From: Streptomyces sp. NBC_00457
GTDB lineage: Bacteria > Actinomycetota > Actinomycetes > Streptomycetales > Streptomycetaceae
Length of the DNA stretch: 64,000 nt
Direction: 5' to 3'
Assembly: GCF_036014015.1 (NCBI RefSeq)
Contig: NZ_CP107905.1
Coordinates: 6,510,001-6,574,000 of the forward strand
The notes under the pieces are model-generated. The model saw nothing but the letters and a program-made list of their open reading frames with translations, was not told the origin of the DNA and made no database searches. This document shows, one piece after another, positions 50,161-59,620 of this stretch. A program made the translations under genes and the position numbers. Within the stretch, counting starts at the first letter, position 1, and each line of letters begins with the position of its first letter.

Positions 50161-51353
50161 GGACGGCGTACCTCTCTTTCGAGGGCGTCGAGTTGGTCGG
50201 CGAGGGCGATGAGCGCGGCGTCGTCGCTGGGCGGCGGGCCGAAGAGGAGGGTGTGCAGGGACTGTCCGTCGCCGTGGAGGTGGGCGGACAACGCGGGGAG
50301 CAGGGCTTCGGGCGCGTGTGCCTGGGCGACGGGGACGCCTACGAGGGGGGCGAGGCGGGTGCGGGTGGTGGAGCGGAGAGCGGCGGCCGCGCGGTCGCGG
50401 GCGTTGGCCTTGCGGTAGAGGCGGGCGCGGCCTTCGACGGTTTCGGAGGCGCGGATCGCCACGGGGAGATTTTCGGGCACGAGAGGGCCGAGCCGGCGTG
50501 CCCGCCAGAGAGCGGCCAGGGCTGCCGCGATGAAGAGCTGAAGTGTGCCCCAGAGCCAGCCCGAGGGGAGCAGGTCGAAGAAGCCTCGCTCGCCCTCGGT
50601 GCCGGCGGCGGTGGAGTCGGAGAGCGAGGGGAGGTACCAGACCAGATGAGGGCGGGAGCCGAGGAGTTGGAGGGCGAGCGAGGCGTTGCCCTGCTCGTCG
50701 AGGCGGTCGTTGAAGAGGATGTCGGGCGCACCGATGACGACGGTGTCGCCGCCCTCGGATGCCGCCGGGACGCGTACGAGGGTGGCCAGGCGCTCGCTGG
50801 GGTAGCACTCGTCGGCGTCGACCTGGAGGGCCGTGTAGCGGATGCCGCCGGTGTCGGCGCTCCCTGCGCGGCGGGCCGCCGGCAGATTGCAGTCGGGGGA
50901 CAGCGTCGAGTCGAGGCTGGTGGCAGGGTCGGCGATGACGCCGGGAGCGAGCCGTTCGACGGACCAGCTGCCGGGCGCGACCAGGATGCTGCGTCCGCCG
51001 GAGGCGTCGGTCGCGGCGTACAGCTGGGTCTGTTGACGTGCTGTCAGCAAGTCGGGGTCGGCCACGAGGAGGGTGGTGTCCGGGCCGGCGGCGGTGCGGG
51101 CCTCGTCCGTGGTGGTGACCACGCGCGTGGACACGCCGCGGTCGGCGAGCAGTTCGGCGACGGCGCGGCTGCCGTAGGGGTCGGCGGAGCGTGGGTCGAG
51201 TCGGCCGTGCCGGGCGTCGGACTGGATCACGGCGATCGCGATGGCACCGACCAGGAGCAGCACGAGAGCGAGCAGGACGCCTCGCGTGCGGGTCCACACC
51301 TGACGGGTGGTGGGAGAGGCCGAGGTGGACGGGAGCGTGGCCTCAGCGGTCAT
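50157..51353 (-). CDS. DUF4350 domain membrane protein
   Basis: Protein of 398 residues. One helix near residues 25-45 (GVLLALVLLLVGAIAIAVIQ) precedes the extracytoplasmic DUF4350 domain, with DPYGSRAVAELLADRGVSTR and TLLVADPDLLTARQ (a flavodoxin-like Rossmann fold). A second helix (LWGTLQLFIAAALAALW, about 290) leads to a cytoplasmic Arg-rich end. Both ends overlap neighbouring genes by 4 nt. It is a standing member of the actinobacterial MoxR-DUF58 operon with no known activity. Confidence 0.88.
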   Translation of the reverse strand: MTAEATLPSTSASPTTRQVWTRTRGVLLALVLLLVGAIAIAVIQSDARHGRLDPRSADPYGSRAVAELLADRGVSTRVVTTTDEARTAAGPDTTLLVADPDLLTARQQTQLYAATDASGGRSILVAPGSWSVERLAPGVIADPATSLDSTLSPDCNLPAARRAGSADTGGIRYTALQVDADECYPSERLATLVRVPAASEGGDTVVIGAPDILFNDRLDEQGNASLALQLLGSRPHLVWYLPSLSDSTAAGTEGERGFFDLLPSGWLWGTLQLFIAAALAALWRARRLGPLVPENLPVAIRASETVEGRARLYRKANARDRAAAALRSTTRTRLAPLVGVPVAQAHAPEALLPALSAHLHGDGQSLHTLLFGPPPSDDAALIALADQLDALEREVRRP

Positions 51354-52120
51354 TCGGCGGCTCCCTGGCGGGCGTTCTGGGCCGCGCTGTGGGCGCTGCT
51401 GGCGAGCACCGGTTTGGTGCGCTCCAGGTTGCGGTCGAGTTCGGCGATGCGGTGGTACGACTGCTCGGTTGCCGCGCGTCCTCCGTATGTCACGTCGTCG
51501 AAGTCACGGGCGGCTGCGCTCAGCCGGTCGGCAGCGGAGGGCAGGGCGCTGCCCGCTTCCGCGGCGGCCTCGTCGGCGGTGCGGCCGGGGCGGACGTCGA
51601 GGAGGGCGCGTTCCTCCAGGGAGCGGACGATGGCCCGCATGCGTTCTTGGACGGCCTGGTTCCAGTGGCCCTGTGCGGCCTGTGCCTCGGCGGCGGCGCG
51701 ATGCTCGGCGGCGCTGCGGGGGCGGTCGTCGAACAGGGCGGCGGAGGAGACCGGTGCTCGATGCGGTGTGCCCAGGCGCCACCACAGGGCAGCCAGGGCT
51801 GCTAGGACGACCAGGATGACGACGACCAGGCCGAGCGTCCCCCCAGGAGTGGCGGCAGAGGCGGCGCCGAACAGCTTGCCGACCCAGTCCCAGAATGCGT
51901 TCAGCGCCCGCTCGAACAGGCTGGGGTCGTTCTCGTGGTACATGCCTTTGGACAGCTCGCGCCGAGCCGCCTCCCGCGCCGGGTCGCGCGGGATGGTCAA
52001 AGGCGGCTCGTCGTCGGAGCGCGACAGGGCCGAGGCATCACCGGCGCGCAGCAGCGCCCGTGCGGCCATGTCGGCGACGCGCTCCGGTACGACCGTGAGG
52101 ACTCCCCCCGCCAAGCTCAC
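51350..52120 (-). CDS. DUF4129 domain membrane protein
   Basis: Protein of 256 residues starting at GTG 52120, with GGGGAGC 7 nt upstream. One helix near 95-115 (LGLVVVILVVLAALAALWW). The cytoplasmic C-terminal DUF4129 domain has HWNQAVQERMRAIVRSLEER and FDDVTYGGRAATEQSYHRI. DUF4129 also occurs at the C-terminus of transglutaminase-like proteins linked to MoxR. It begins 4 nt after the upstream gene's stop and overlaps DUF4350 downstream. Confidence 0.88.
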   Translation of the reverse strand: MSLAGGVLTVVPERVADMAARALLRAGDASALSRSDDEPPLTIPRDPAREAARRELSKGMYHENDPSLFERALNAFWDWVGKLFGAASAATPGGTLGLVVVILVVLAALAALWWRLGTPHRAPVSSAALFDDRPRSAAEHRAAAEAQAAQGHWNQAVQERMRAIVRSLEERALLDVRPGRTADEAAAEAGSALPSAADRLSAAARDFDDVTYGGRAATEQSYHRIAELDRNLERTKPVLASSAHSAAQNARQGAAE

Positions 52121-52124
52121 CGCA

Positions 52125-53480
52125 TCAGCTCCCCGGGGTGGGGCCGGGGGCGCCTGTGCCGTAGTCCTGTACGCCGGCCGCGCGGGCCAGCTCGAGGTCG
52201 AGGGCCTCTCGGCGGATGCGCTGGTCGATGTAGAGGAGCACGGCGACGCCGGCTGTGATCGGGAAAGTGATCATGGAGCCGATCACCGCCCCGACCCCGC
52301 TGACGATGAGGAAGGTCCAGCCGAGGTCGCTGCCGCCGGTGTCGAGGAAGTTGCTCATGCCGCCACCGCTGACCGCCGCACCCAGGAAGGTGAAGGGGAT
52401 GACGACGATCGACGCCACGATGTTCGCGATGATCGTGGCGAGCAGCTGGATGCCGAAGACGCGCCACCAGGAGCCGCGGACCAGTTTCGCGGAGCGGCTC
52501 ATCGACTTCACGATGCTCTGCTTCTCCAGCATCAGCGCCGGCGAGGCGAGGGAGAAGCGGATCATCAGCCACAGGGCGACCACGCCCGCGGCGAGGCTGC
52601 CCAGGATGGCGAGGGCGGCACCGGCGGCACCGGCACCAGCCGCGGCCACGATGATGCCGGGCGTCGCGCCGCCGAGGATCACGCCGAAGGCGATGAGCAG
52701 CAGCAGGAAGATCAGGCCGAACAGCTTTGGCATCTGCGGACGGGCGTCGCGCCAGGCCTCGCCGGTGGTCACGGACTTGCCGAGCACTGCCCGGCTGGTG
52801 ACGGTCGTGAGCAGGGCGGTCGCGGCGATGGTACCGATCAGGGAGACCAGGAAGACGACGCTCGTGCTGAGCATGGTGTCGCCCAGGGCGCGGGTCAGCT
52901 CGTCGAGGCTGGCACTCGGATCGTTGAGGGCCTCGGTGCTGGCGCGGTCGTTCAGGACGAAGCCCTGGAGCAGGATGACGATGATCTCCGTGATGACGGC
53001 GACGGTCAGCGCGATGCCCAGAACCGTGCGCCAGTAGGTGCGCATGGTGGAGACAGCGCCGTCGAGGATCTCGCCCACGCCGAGCGGGCGGAGCGGGATC
53101 ACGCCGGGCTTGGCCGCGGGCGGGGGACCGCCCCAGCCGCCGCCCCAGCCGCTGTATCCGCCGGGAGCGCCAGGGCCTCCGTAGCCTCCTCCGTAGCCGC
53201 CAGGGCTGACGGGAGGCCGGCTGCCCCAGCCAGGGCCGGGCGGAGGCGGTGGCGGGGCCTGGCCGGGGCCGGTCGCCGGTCCGGTGGGTGCCGACCACTG
53301 GGCAGGTGGCGGCTGTTCCTTGGACCACTTCGAGCCGGGGCCCGTCGCATCCGGACCCGGCTGGGCCGCGGGCTGTTCGGGGCCGGGCCGGTCGGCGGGT
53401 TCGGCAGGGCCCGATGGACCGGGCTGCTGTCCGTCGGACGGGGCAGATCCGGGCGAGGCCCAGCCCGGAGTGTCGTTCAT
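52125..53480 (-). CDS. Multi-pass membrane protein with proline/glycine-rich N-terminus
   Basis: Protein of 451 residues, first gene of the MoxR operon. The first ~125 residues are low complexity, rich in Pro, Gly and Gln, with a GGYGGGYGGPGAPGGYSGWG stretch. About six helices follow, in the pattern of the glycerophosphodiester phosphodiesterase membrane-domain family: PLGVGEILDGAVSTMRTYWR, GIALTVAVITEIIVILLQ, LIFLLLLIAFGVILGG, ALWLMIRFSLASPALMLEK. No phosphodiesterase catalytic domain is present. The ATG at 53480 has GAAGGAG ahead. Function unknown, possibly a membrane partner of the MoxR system. Confidence 0.83.
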   Translation of the reverse strand: MNDTPGWASPGSAPSDGQQPGPSGPAEPADRPGPEQPAAQPGPDATGPGSKWSKEQPPPAQWSAPTGPATGPGQAPPPPPPGPGWGSRPPVSPGGYGGGYGGPGAPGGYSGWGGGWGGPPPAAKPGVIPLRPLGVGEILDGAVSTMRTYWRTVLGIALTVAVITEIIVILLQGFVLNDRASTEALNDPSASLDELTRALGDTMLSTSVVFLVSLIGTIAATALLTTVTSRAVLGKSVTTGEAWRDARPQMPKLFGLIFLLLLIAFGVILGGATPGIIVAAAGAGAAGAALAILGSLAAGVVALWLMIRFSLASPALMLEKQSIVKSMSRSAKLVRGSWWRVFGIQLLATIIANIVASIVVIPFTFLGAAVSGGGMSNFLDTGGSDLGWTFLIVSGVGAVIGSMITFPITAGVAVLLYIDQRIRREALDLELARAAGVQDYGTGAPGPTPGS

Positions 53481-53621
53481 CGTCGCTCCTTCACGGTGCC
53501 CATTCCGCGGTCGCGGCGGCAGGTTGGCAGCCATCGTGCCATGGGGTGGTCGACGAGTGACCGGCCGCGGTCTGGGGTGGACACCTTCAATTGTCCGCCG
53601 GGTAAGGGGCAGACTGACCGC

Positions 53622-54770
53622 ATGGCTGATCAGCACGCGCAATCCGGCGAGGACAACCAGTCGACCGAGATACCGGCGATCCGGTGGGAAGAGCCGCCCG
53701 AAGGCCCGGTGGTGGTCCTTCTCGACCAGACGAGGCTGCCGGTCGAGGAGGTCGAACTGGTGTGTACGGATGCATCCGCGCTGGTGGAGGCGATCCGTTC
53801 GCTCGCCGTGCGCGGGGCGCCACTGCTGGGTGTCGCGGGGGCGTACGGGGTCGCGCTCGCCGCCGCGCGCGGGTTCGACGTGGCCGACGCCGCGAGCGCG
53901 CTGGCGAGCGCCCGGCCCACCGCGGTGAACCTCGCCGGCGGAGTGCGCCGGGCCGAGGCCGCGTACCGGGCGGAGCTCGGCAGGAGTGGTGATCCGGAGC
54001 AGTCCGCCCGGGCGGCGCTGGCCGCGGCGCGTGCGCTGCACCAGGAGGACGCCGAAGCCAGTGCGCGGATGGCCGAGAAGGGGCTGGCGCTGCTGGACGA
54101 GCTGCTGCCCGGCGGTGGGCACAGGATCCTCACACACTGCAACACCGGGCGGTTGGTGTCGGGTGGTGAGGGGACGGCGTTCGCGGTGGCGCTCGCCGCG
54201 CATAGGTCCGGCCGACTGCGGCGGCTGTGGGTGGACGAGACGCGTCCGCTGCTGCAGGGCGCTCGGCTGACGGCGTACGAGGCGGCGCGCAGCGGCATGT
54301 CGTACACCTTGCTGACCGACAACGCGGCGGGGTCGCTGTTCGCGGCCGGGGAGGTGGACGCGGTGCTGATCGGGGCGGACCGTATCGCGGCCGACGGTTC
54401 GGTGGCGAACAAGGTGGGGAGCTATCCGCTCGCGGTGCTCGCGCGCTACCACCATGTGCCGTTCATCGTGGTGGCGCCGGTGACGACGGTGGATCCGGAC
54501 ACGCCGGACGGAGCGTCCATCGAGGTCGAGCAGCGGGCCGGCCATGAGGTGACCGAGGTGACGGCGCCCCAGGTGCCGGTGGCCGGAGCGGAGGCGGGAG
54601 GCGGGATTCCGGTGGCGCCGCTGGGGACACAGGCGTACAACCCGGCGTTCGATGTGACCCCGCCCGAGCTGGTGACGGCGATCGTCACTGAGGAGGGCGC
54701 TGTTTCACCTGTGACGGCTGAGGCCCTGGCAGAGCTGTGTGCCAGGTCTCGAGAGGTCACGCTCAGTTGA
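53622..54770 (+). CDS. mtnA: S-methyl-5-thioribose-1-phosphate isomerase
   Basis: Methionine-salvage enzyme of 382 residues, eIF2B-related, converting methylthioribose-1-P to methylthioribulose-1-P. Motifs: VVLLDQTRLP near 30, AVRGAPLLGVAGAYGVALAA near 65, the catalytic Cys in ILTHCNTG near 169, and the catalytic Asp in LIGADRIAADGSVANKVGSY near 249. All are intact. The ATG at 53622 fixes a normal length; the frame is open far upstream but that part is antisense to the MoxR operon. No other mtn genes are adjacent. It lies 165 bp before mtrA. Confidence 0.93.
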   Translation: MADQHAQSGEDNQSTEIPAIRWEEPPEGPVVVLLDQTRLPVEEVELVCTDASALVEAIRSLAVRGAPLLGVAGAYGVALAAARGFDVADAASALASARPTAVNLAGGVRRAEAAYRAELGRSGDPEQSARAALAAARALHQEDAEASARMAEKGLALLDELLPGGGHRILTHCNTGRLVSGGEGTAFAVALAAHRSGRLRRLWVDETRPLLQGARLTAYEAARSGMSYTLLTDNAAGSLFAAGEVDAVLIGADRIAADGSVANKVGSYPLAVLARYHHVPFIVVAPVTTVDPDTPDGASIEVEQRAGHEVTEVTAPQVPVAGAEAGGGIPVAPLGTQAYNPAFDVTPPELVTAIVTEEGAVSPVTAEALAELCARSREVTLS

Positions 54771-54858
54771 CGGGATGTTCTGCGATCCTGTGAGGAAGGG
54801 CGGTCTGGATCCCGTTCACGTTCGGGTCTTGAAGGGGGCCGCTGGCCCAAGGCAGACA

Positions 54859-54926
54859 GTGACGGTTGGATACGACTATCGTCACGGGCCAGTGACGTGC
54901 CTCACCAGTACCTTCGCCAATGTTAC
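54859..54926 (+). promoter_or_regulatory. Cluster of GTnAC half-sites upstream of mtrA
   Basis: GTGAC at 54859, GTCAC at 54881, GTGAC at 54892 and GTTAC at 54922, spaced 22, 11 and 30 bp. 54881-54896 forms a GTCAC-N6-GTGAC dyad. MtrA recognises GTnAC-type half-sites, so this is a candidate autoregulatory region 10-77 bp before the start codon. Confidence 0.45.
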
Positions 54927-54935
54927 GAGAATGGG

Positions 54936-55625
54936 ATGATGTCGTTTATGAAGGGACGAGTCCTTGTCGTCGACGACGACACCGCACTTGCCGAGATGCT
55001 CGGCATTGTGCTGCGTGGTGAAGGTTTTGAGCCGTCTTTTGTGGCCGACGGCGACAAGGCGCTGGCTGCTTTCCGTGAGACCAAGCCCGACCTGGTGCTG
55101 CTCGACCTGATGCTGCCCGGTCGGGACGGCATCGAGGTGTGCCGCCTGATCAGGGCGGAGTCGGGTGTGCCGATCGTGATGCTGACGGCGAAGAGTGACA
55201 CGGTCGATGTCGTCGTGGGCCTGGAGTCGGGCGCGGACGACTACATCGTGAAGCCGTTCAAGCCGAAGGAGCTGGTCGCCCGGATCCGGGCGCGGCTGCG
55301 GAGGTCGGAAGAGCCGGCGCCCGAGCAGCTTGCCATCGGTGACCTGGTCATCGATGTGGCCGGTCACTCTGTGAAGCGGGACGGGCAGTCGATCGCGCTG
55401 ACGCCGCTGGAGTTCGATCTGCTGGTGGCGCTGGCCCGTAAGCCGTGGCAGGTGTTCACTCGTGAGGTTCTGCTCGAGCAGGTGTGGGGCTACCGGCACG
55501 CGGCCGACACGCGCCTTGTCAACGTGCATGTGCAGCGGCTGCGGTCCAAGGTCGAGAAGGACCCGGAGCGGCCGGAGATCGTGGTGACTGTCCGTGGTGT
55601 CGGTTACAAGGCCGGGCCGAGCTGA
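54936..55625 (+). CDS. mtrA: Response regulator MtrA
   Basis: OmpR/PhoB-family response regulator of 229 residues. The receiver domain holds the acidic pair in VLVVDDDTA (near 8-16), the phosphoacceptor Asp in LVLLDLMLPGRDG (near 56) and Lys in DDYIVKPFKPKEL (near 105). The winged-helix DNA-binding domain (about 130-229) has LTPLEFDLLVALA and VWGYRHAADTRLVNVHVQRLR. MtrA controls cell-wall, osmotic and developmental genes in actinobacteria. The ATG at 54936 gives the known N-terminus MMSFMKGR; 54948 is possible. It is the first gene of mtrA-mtrB-lpqB. Confidence 0.96.
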   Translation: MMSFMKGRVLVVDDDTALAEMLGIVLRGEGFEPSFVADGDKALAAFRETKPDLVLLDLMLPGRDGIEVCRLIRAESGVPIVMLTAKSDTVDVVVGLESGADDYIVKPFKPKELVARIRARLRRSEEPAPEQLAIGDLVIDVAGHSVKRDGQSIALTPLEFDLLVALARKPWQVFTREVLLEQVWGYRHAADTRLVNVHVQRLRSKVEKDPERPEIVVTVRGVGYKAGPS

Positions 55626-55626
55626 C

Positions 55627-57693
55627 ATGTCCGGGGACAGTGCCGCTTCGGCGCCCGGCAAGCCCGGGGGCCGCGCGGGGCGGCCTGTCGGCCGGAAGGC
55701 TGCGGGCTCCCGCTGGGGGCGTTTCCTGGAGGGCGGGCTGCTGCAGGGTGGAGTCCAGGGCAGCCCGGTGCTGCGCCTGTTCATGCGCTGGGTGCGTCGG
55801 CCGCTGCTGCCCGTCATGCGGCTGTGGCGGCGCAACATCCAGCTCAAGGTCGTCGTCACGACGCTGCTGATGTCGCTGGGCGTGGTCCTGCTGCTCGGCT
55901 TCGTCGTCATCGGGCAGGTGCGCAACGGCCTGCTGGACGCCAAGGTGAAGGCCTCGCAGAGCCAGGCCACCGGTGGTTTCGCGGTCGCCAAGCAGAACGC
56001 CGAGGAGACGGCCAGCGGCACCGTGGACGACGCCACCACGGCGGACGGCCGTCCCGCGCAGAACGTCATCGAATGGATGAGCGATCTGGTGTCCTCGCTG
56101 TCCAGCGGCGGCCAGGGCGCCTTCGACGTCGTCACGCTCCCGGCGGGTAACGACACCGGCGGTGGGCGCGGACCGCGCGCCTCGGGTTACGTCGACCCGT
56201 TCGCCAGCGTGCCCGAGGAACTGCGTGAACGCGTCGACACCAGCCCCGCGGCGGCCCAGAGTTACACCCGCATCATCTACAACACCGACAAGGAGTCCCA
56301 GCCGGCCCTGGTCATCGGCAAGCAGGTCGACGACCCGAACCGCGACCCGTACCAGCTGTACTACCTCTTCCCGCTGACGCAGGAGGAGAAGTCGCTGAGC
56401 CTGGTCAAGGGGACGCTGGCGACGGCCGGGCTGTTCGTGGTCGTTCTCCTCGGGGCCATTGCCTGGCTGGTGGTACGCCAGGTCGTCACCCCCGTTCGGA
56501 TGGCCGCGGGCATCGCAGAGCGGCTGTCCGCGGGGCGCCTGCAGGAACGTATGAAGGTCACCGGCGAGGACGACATCGCGCGGCTCGGCGAGGCCTTCAA
56601 CAAGATGGCGCAGAACCTGCAGCTGAAGATCCAGCAGCTGGAGGACCTGTCGCGGATGCAGCGGCGGTTCGTGTCCGATGTCTCGCACGAGCTGCGGACG
56701 CCGCTGACGACCGTGCGGATGGCCGCCGACGTGATCCACGAGGCGCGGGAGGACTTCGACCCCGTGACCGCGCGATCGGCGGAGCTGCTGGCCGACCAGT
56801 TGGACCGGTTCGAGTCGCTGCTCGCGGATCTGCTGGAGATCAGCCGCTTCGACGCGGGCGCGGCGGCGCTGGAGGCCGAGCCGATAGACCTCAGGGAGGT
56901 CGTACGGCGGGTCGTCAGCGGTGCCGAGCCGCTCGCGGAGCGCAAGGGCACACACATACGGGTCGTCGGCGACCAGCAGCCCGTCGTCGCGGAGGCGGAC
57001 GCCAGGCGGGTGGAGCGTGTCCTGCGCAACCTCATCGTCAACGCCGTGGAGCACGGCGAGGGCAAGGACGTCATCGTCAAGCTCGCCGCGGCGGGCGGGG
57101 CGGTCGCTGTCGCGGTGCGTGACTACGGAGTCGGGCTCAAGCCCGGCGAGGCGACTCGCGTGTTCAGCCGGTTCTGGCGGGCCGACCCGGCACGCGCGCG
57201 TACCACCGGTGGTACGGGGCTGGGGCTGTCGATCGCCCTGGAGGACGCGCGGCTGCACGGGGGCTGGTTGCAGGCATGGGGTGAGCCGGGCGGCGGCTCG
57301 CAGTTCCGGCTGACGCTGCCGAGGACCGCGGACGAGCCGCTGCGGGGCTCCCCGATACCGCTGGAGCCGAAGGACTCGCGACGCAATCGCGGACTTGACG
57401 ACGCCGGACTGCCGCACGGCGGTGCCGAGAAGAGCGCGACCGTGCCGGCGCAGCCGGCGGGCGAGCAGGGGGCGTCAATGTCGATCACACCGCGGATGGC
57501 CTCCGTGGCGCCGACGGCGGACCCGACGGCGCTGCCCGGCAACGGCGCGCGCGTGGTGCCCCGGCCGACTTCAGGCACCCGACGACAGGACGACACGCCG
57601 GCTGCGGACGGGCCGCGCGGCGTGTCCTCGGACCGTGCGGATGCCGGGTCGCAGGACGTGGAACAGCAAGGGGAGGCATTTCGTGGGCGCTGA
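55627..57693 (+). CDS. mtrB: Sensor histidine kinase MtrB
   Basis: Membrane sensor kinase of 688 residues, partner of MtrA, starting 2 nt after the mtrA stop codon. Helices at about 71-97 and 260-290 enclose an extracytoplasmic sensor region. A HAMP domain follows (VRMAAGIAERLSAGRLQERM). The phospho-His lies in FVSDVSHELRTPLTTV (near 352), the N box in LRNLIVNAVEHGEG (near 475), and G boxes in DYGVGLKPGE and GGTGLGLSIALED. A Pro/Arg-rich cytoplasmic tail of roughly 120 residues extends past the ATPase domain. Its 3' end overlaps lpqB by 11 nt. Confidence 0.95.
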   Translation: MSGDSAASAPGKPGGRAGRPVGRKAAGSRWGRFLEGGLLQGGVQGSPVLRLFMRWVRRPLLPVMRLWRRNIQLKVVVTTLLMSLGVVLLLGFVVIGQVRNGLLDAKVKASQSQATGGFAVAKQNAEETASGTVDDATTADGRPAQNVIEWMSDLVSSLSSGGQGAFDVVTLPAGNDTGGGRGPRASGYVDPFASVPEELRERVDTSPAAAQSYTRIIYNTDKESQPALVIGKQVDDPNRDPYQLYYLFPLTQEEKSLSLVKGTLATAGLFVVVLLGAIAWLVVRQVVTPVRMAAGIAERLSAGRLQERMKVTGEDDIARLGEAFNKMAQNLQLKIQQLEDLSRMQRRFVSDVSHELRTPLTTVRMAADVIHEAREDFDPVTARSAELLADQLDRFESLLADLLEISRFDAGAAALEAEPIDLREVVRRVVSGAEPLAERKGTHIRVVGDQQPVVAEADARRVERVLRNLIVNAVEHGEGKDVIVKLAAAGGAVAVAVRDYGVGLKPGEATRVFSRFWRADPARARTTGGTGLGLSIALEDARLHGGWLQAWGEPGGGSQFRLTLPRTADEPLRGSPIPLEPKDSRRNRGLDDAGLPHGGAEKSATVPAQPAGEQGASMSITPRMASVAPTADPTALPGNGARVVPRPTSGTRRQDDTPAADGPRGVSSDRADAGSQDVEQQGEAFRGR

Positions 57694-59512
57694 CCGCGAG
57701 GGGGGCGCGCGGCGTCGACCGGTGCGCGCGGTGGCGTACGCCGTCTGTGGCGGCGTACTGCTGGCCGGATGCGCCTCGATGCCCGACAGCGGGGATCTGC
57801 GCGGCGTCGAATCCACACCCCGCCAGGACACACAAGTGCGGGTCTTCGCGATGCCGCCCTCCGAGGGCGCTCAGCCCCAGCAGATCGTGGACGGCTTCAT
57901 GGAGGCGCTGACCAGCGACGATCCGCGCTATGAGACGGCGCGCAAGTACCTGACCGCAAGGGCCGCCAAGACGTGGCAGCCGGAGATGTCCACGACGGTG
58001 CTCGCGAGCGCGCCCGACACCACGCCCGACCCGGGGCCCCGCGACGACAGTGACTACTTCTCCTTCACGCTCACCGGTACCAAGGTCGCCGCGGTGGACA
58101 GACAGCAGGCGTATGAGCCCGCGCGCGGGAACTACAGCCAGACGGTGTACCTCGTGCGGGAGGAGAAGACCAAGCAGTGGCGCATCGACGGCCTGCCGCC
58201 GGGCGTCGTCATGGGCAGGTCGGACTTCCAGCGCAACTACATGTCCGTCGACAAGTACTTCCTCGCCTCGAACACCGCGGCCGGGACGGTCGTGCAGCAG
58301 CCTGCGGCGGTCGCGGATCCGGTGTACGTACGACGGCATGTCGACCCGATGACGCAGATGGTGCGCTCCCTGCTCAACGGGCCCACCAGGTGGCTCAAGC
58401 CGGTCGTCAGGTCGAGCTTCCCGACCGGTACGGCGCTGAAGGGCACCACGCCGTTGACGCCGGACGACCAGAACAAGCTGACCGTGCCGTTGAACGAGAA
58501 GGCCGCACGGGTCGGGACGAGCACGTGCAACGAGATGGCGACCCAGATCCTCTTCACCCTGCAGAACCTGACTCCCGCCGTCGACGAGGTCGAGCTGAAG
58601 TCGGGCGACACCCAGCTGTGCACGCTGACCGAGGACAGCGCCGACGGGGTCGCCGCGCGCGGTGAGGTGAGGCGTACCGAGTACCTGTACTTCGTCGACG
58701 GCAAGAAGCGGCTCGTGCGGATGGCGGCCGACAGCAGCGACAAGCAATCCGAAGCGGTGCCGGGTGCGCTGGGCGAGGGTGACGTAGAGCTGCGGTCGGT
58801 GGCGGTCGCCCGCGACGAGAGCAGGGCGGCCGCCGTATCCGCGGACGGCAAGTCCTTGTACGTCGGATCGATGGTGGCGAGCGGTTCCCTCGGGGAGGCC
58901 GTGCTGCGCAGCGCGGGCGGCTCGGTGGAGGACCGCTTGACGACGCCGAGCTGGGACAGCCAGGGCGATCTGTGGGTGGCCGACCAGAACCCCGACAACT
59001 CCAGGCTGCTGATGCTGGAGGACGGCGCGGGCGAGCCGATCGTGGTGAACACGCCGGAGCTGGGCGGCCGTATCGAATCCGTCCGCGTGGCCTCCGACGG
59101 GGTGCGGATCGCGCTCGTCGTCGACAAGGGCGGCAAGCAGTCCCTGCTCATCGGGCGGATCGAGCGGAGCGGGAAGGTGGGCGAGAGCCAGGCCGTCTCG
59201 GTCTCCGGACTGCATTCCGCGGCACCGGAGTTGGAAGAGATCACCGCCATGTCGTGGGCCGGCGACAGCCGACTGGTGGTCGTCGGGCGCGAGGAGGGCG
59301 GCGTGCAGCAGATGCGGTATGCCGCCGTCGACGGCTCCACCCCTGAAGGGCCGGCGCCCGCCGCTCTGACCGGCGTGAAGGAGATCGCCGCGTCCGAGGA
59401 CGAGCGGCTGCCGCTCGTGGCGTACTCGGAGGACGGGATCGTGCGCCTGCCGACCGGGGCCCAGTGGCAGAAGGTGATCGCGGAGGGCTCGGCGCCGGTT
59501 TATCCGGGGTGA
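57683..59512 (+). CDS. lpqB: Lipoprotein LpqB
   Basis: Lipoprotein of 609 residues that interacts with MtrB and modulates MtrA signalling. The signal peptide ends in the lipobox LLAGC (near residues 29-33) for lipid attachment on the outer face of the membrane. A GerMN domain covers about 200-330 (VDPMTQMVRSLLNGPTRWLK). The C-terminal half is beta-propeller-like, with repeats such as VAVARDESRAAAVSADGKSL. The GTG at 57683 has GGGGAGG 7 nt before it and overlaps mtrB by 11 nt, giving tight coupling in the operon. Confidence 0.95.
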   Translation: MGADREGGARRRPVRAVAYAVCGGVLLAGCASMPDSGDLRGVESTPRQDTQVRVFAMPPSEGAQPQQIVDGFMEALTSDDPRYETARKYLTARAAKTWQPEMSTTVLASAPDTTPDPGPRDDSDYFSFTLTGTKVAAVDRQQAYEPARGNYSQTVYLVREEKTKQWRIDGLPPGVVMGRSDFQRNYMSVDKYFLASNTAAGTVVQQPAAVADPVYVRRHVDPMTQMVRSLLNGPTRWLKPVVRSSFPTGTALKGTTPLTPDDQNKLTVPLNEKAARVGTSTCNEMATQILFTLQNLTPAVDEVELKSGDTQLCTLTEDSADGVAARGEVRRTEYLYFVDGKKRLVRMAADSSDKQSEAVPGALGEGDVELRSVAVARDESRAAAVSADGKSLYVGSMVASGSLGEAVLRSAGGSVEDRLTTPSWDSQGDLWVADQNPDNSRLLMLEDGAGEPIVVNTPELGGRIESVRVASDGVRIALVVDKGGKQSLLIGRIERSGKVGESQAVSVSGLHSAAPELEEITAMSWAGDSRLVVVGREEGGVQQMRYAAVDGSTPEGPAPAALTGVKEIAASEDERLPLVAYSEDGIVRLPTGAQWQKVIAEGSAPVYPG

Positions 59513-59620
59513 GGCTTCGGGGCGCTGCGGTTCTCCCTCCGCGCGCTCTCCGATGCTGCGGCCGCATGCTCCGGTGCTGCGCACGGTTCCGCGATACGGC
59601 CGTCCAGTCGGCGTCCGCAG

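Noticed and set aside
49941..53621. Very long open frame running into mtnA on the plus strand
   Set aside because: It is antisense to the five-gene MoxR operon, whose proteins have clear domains; only the part from 53622 on is a real gene. Long antisense frames are common at this GC content.
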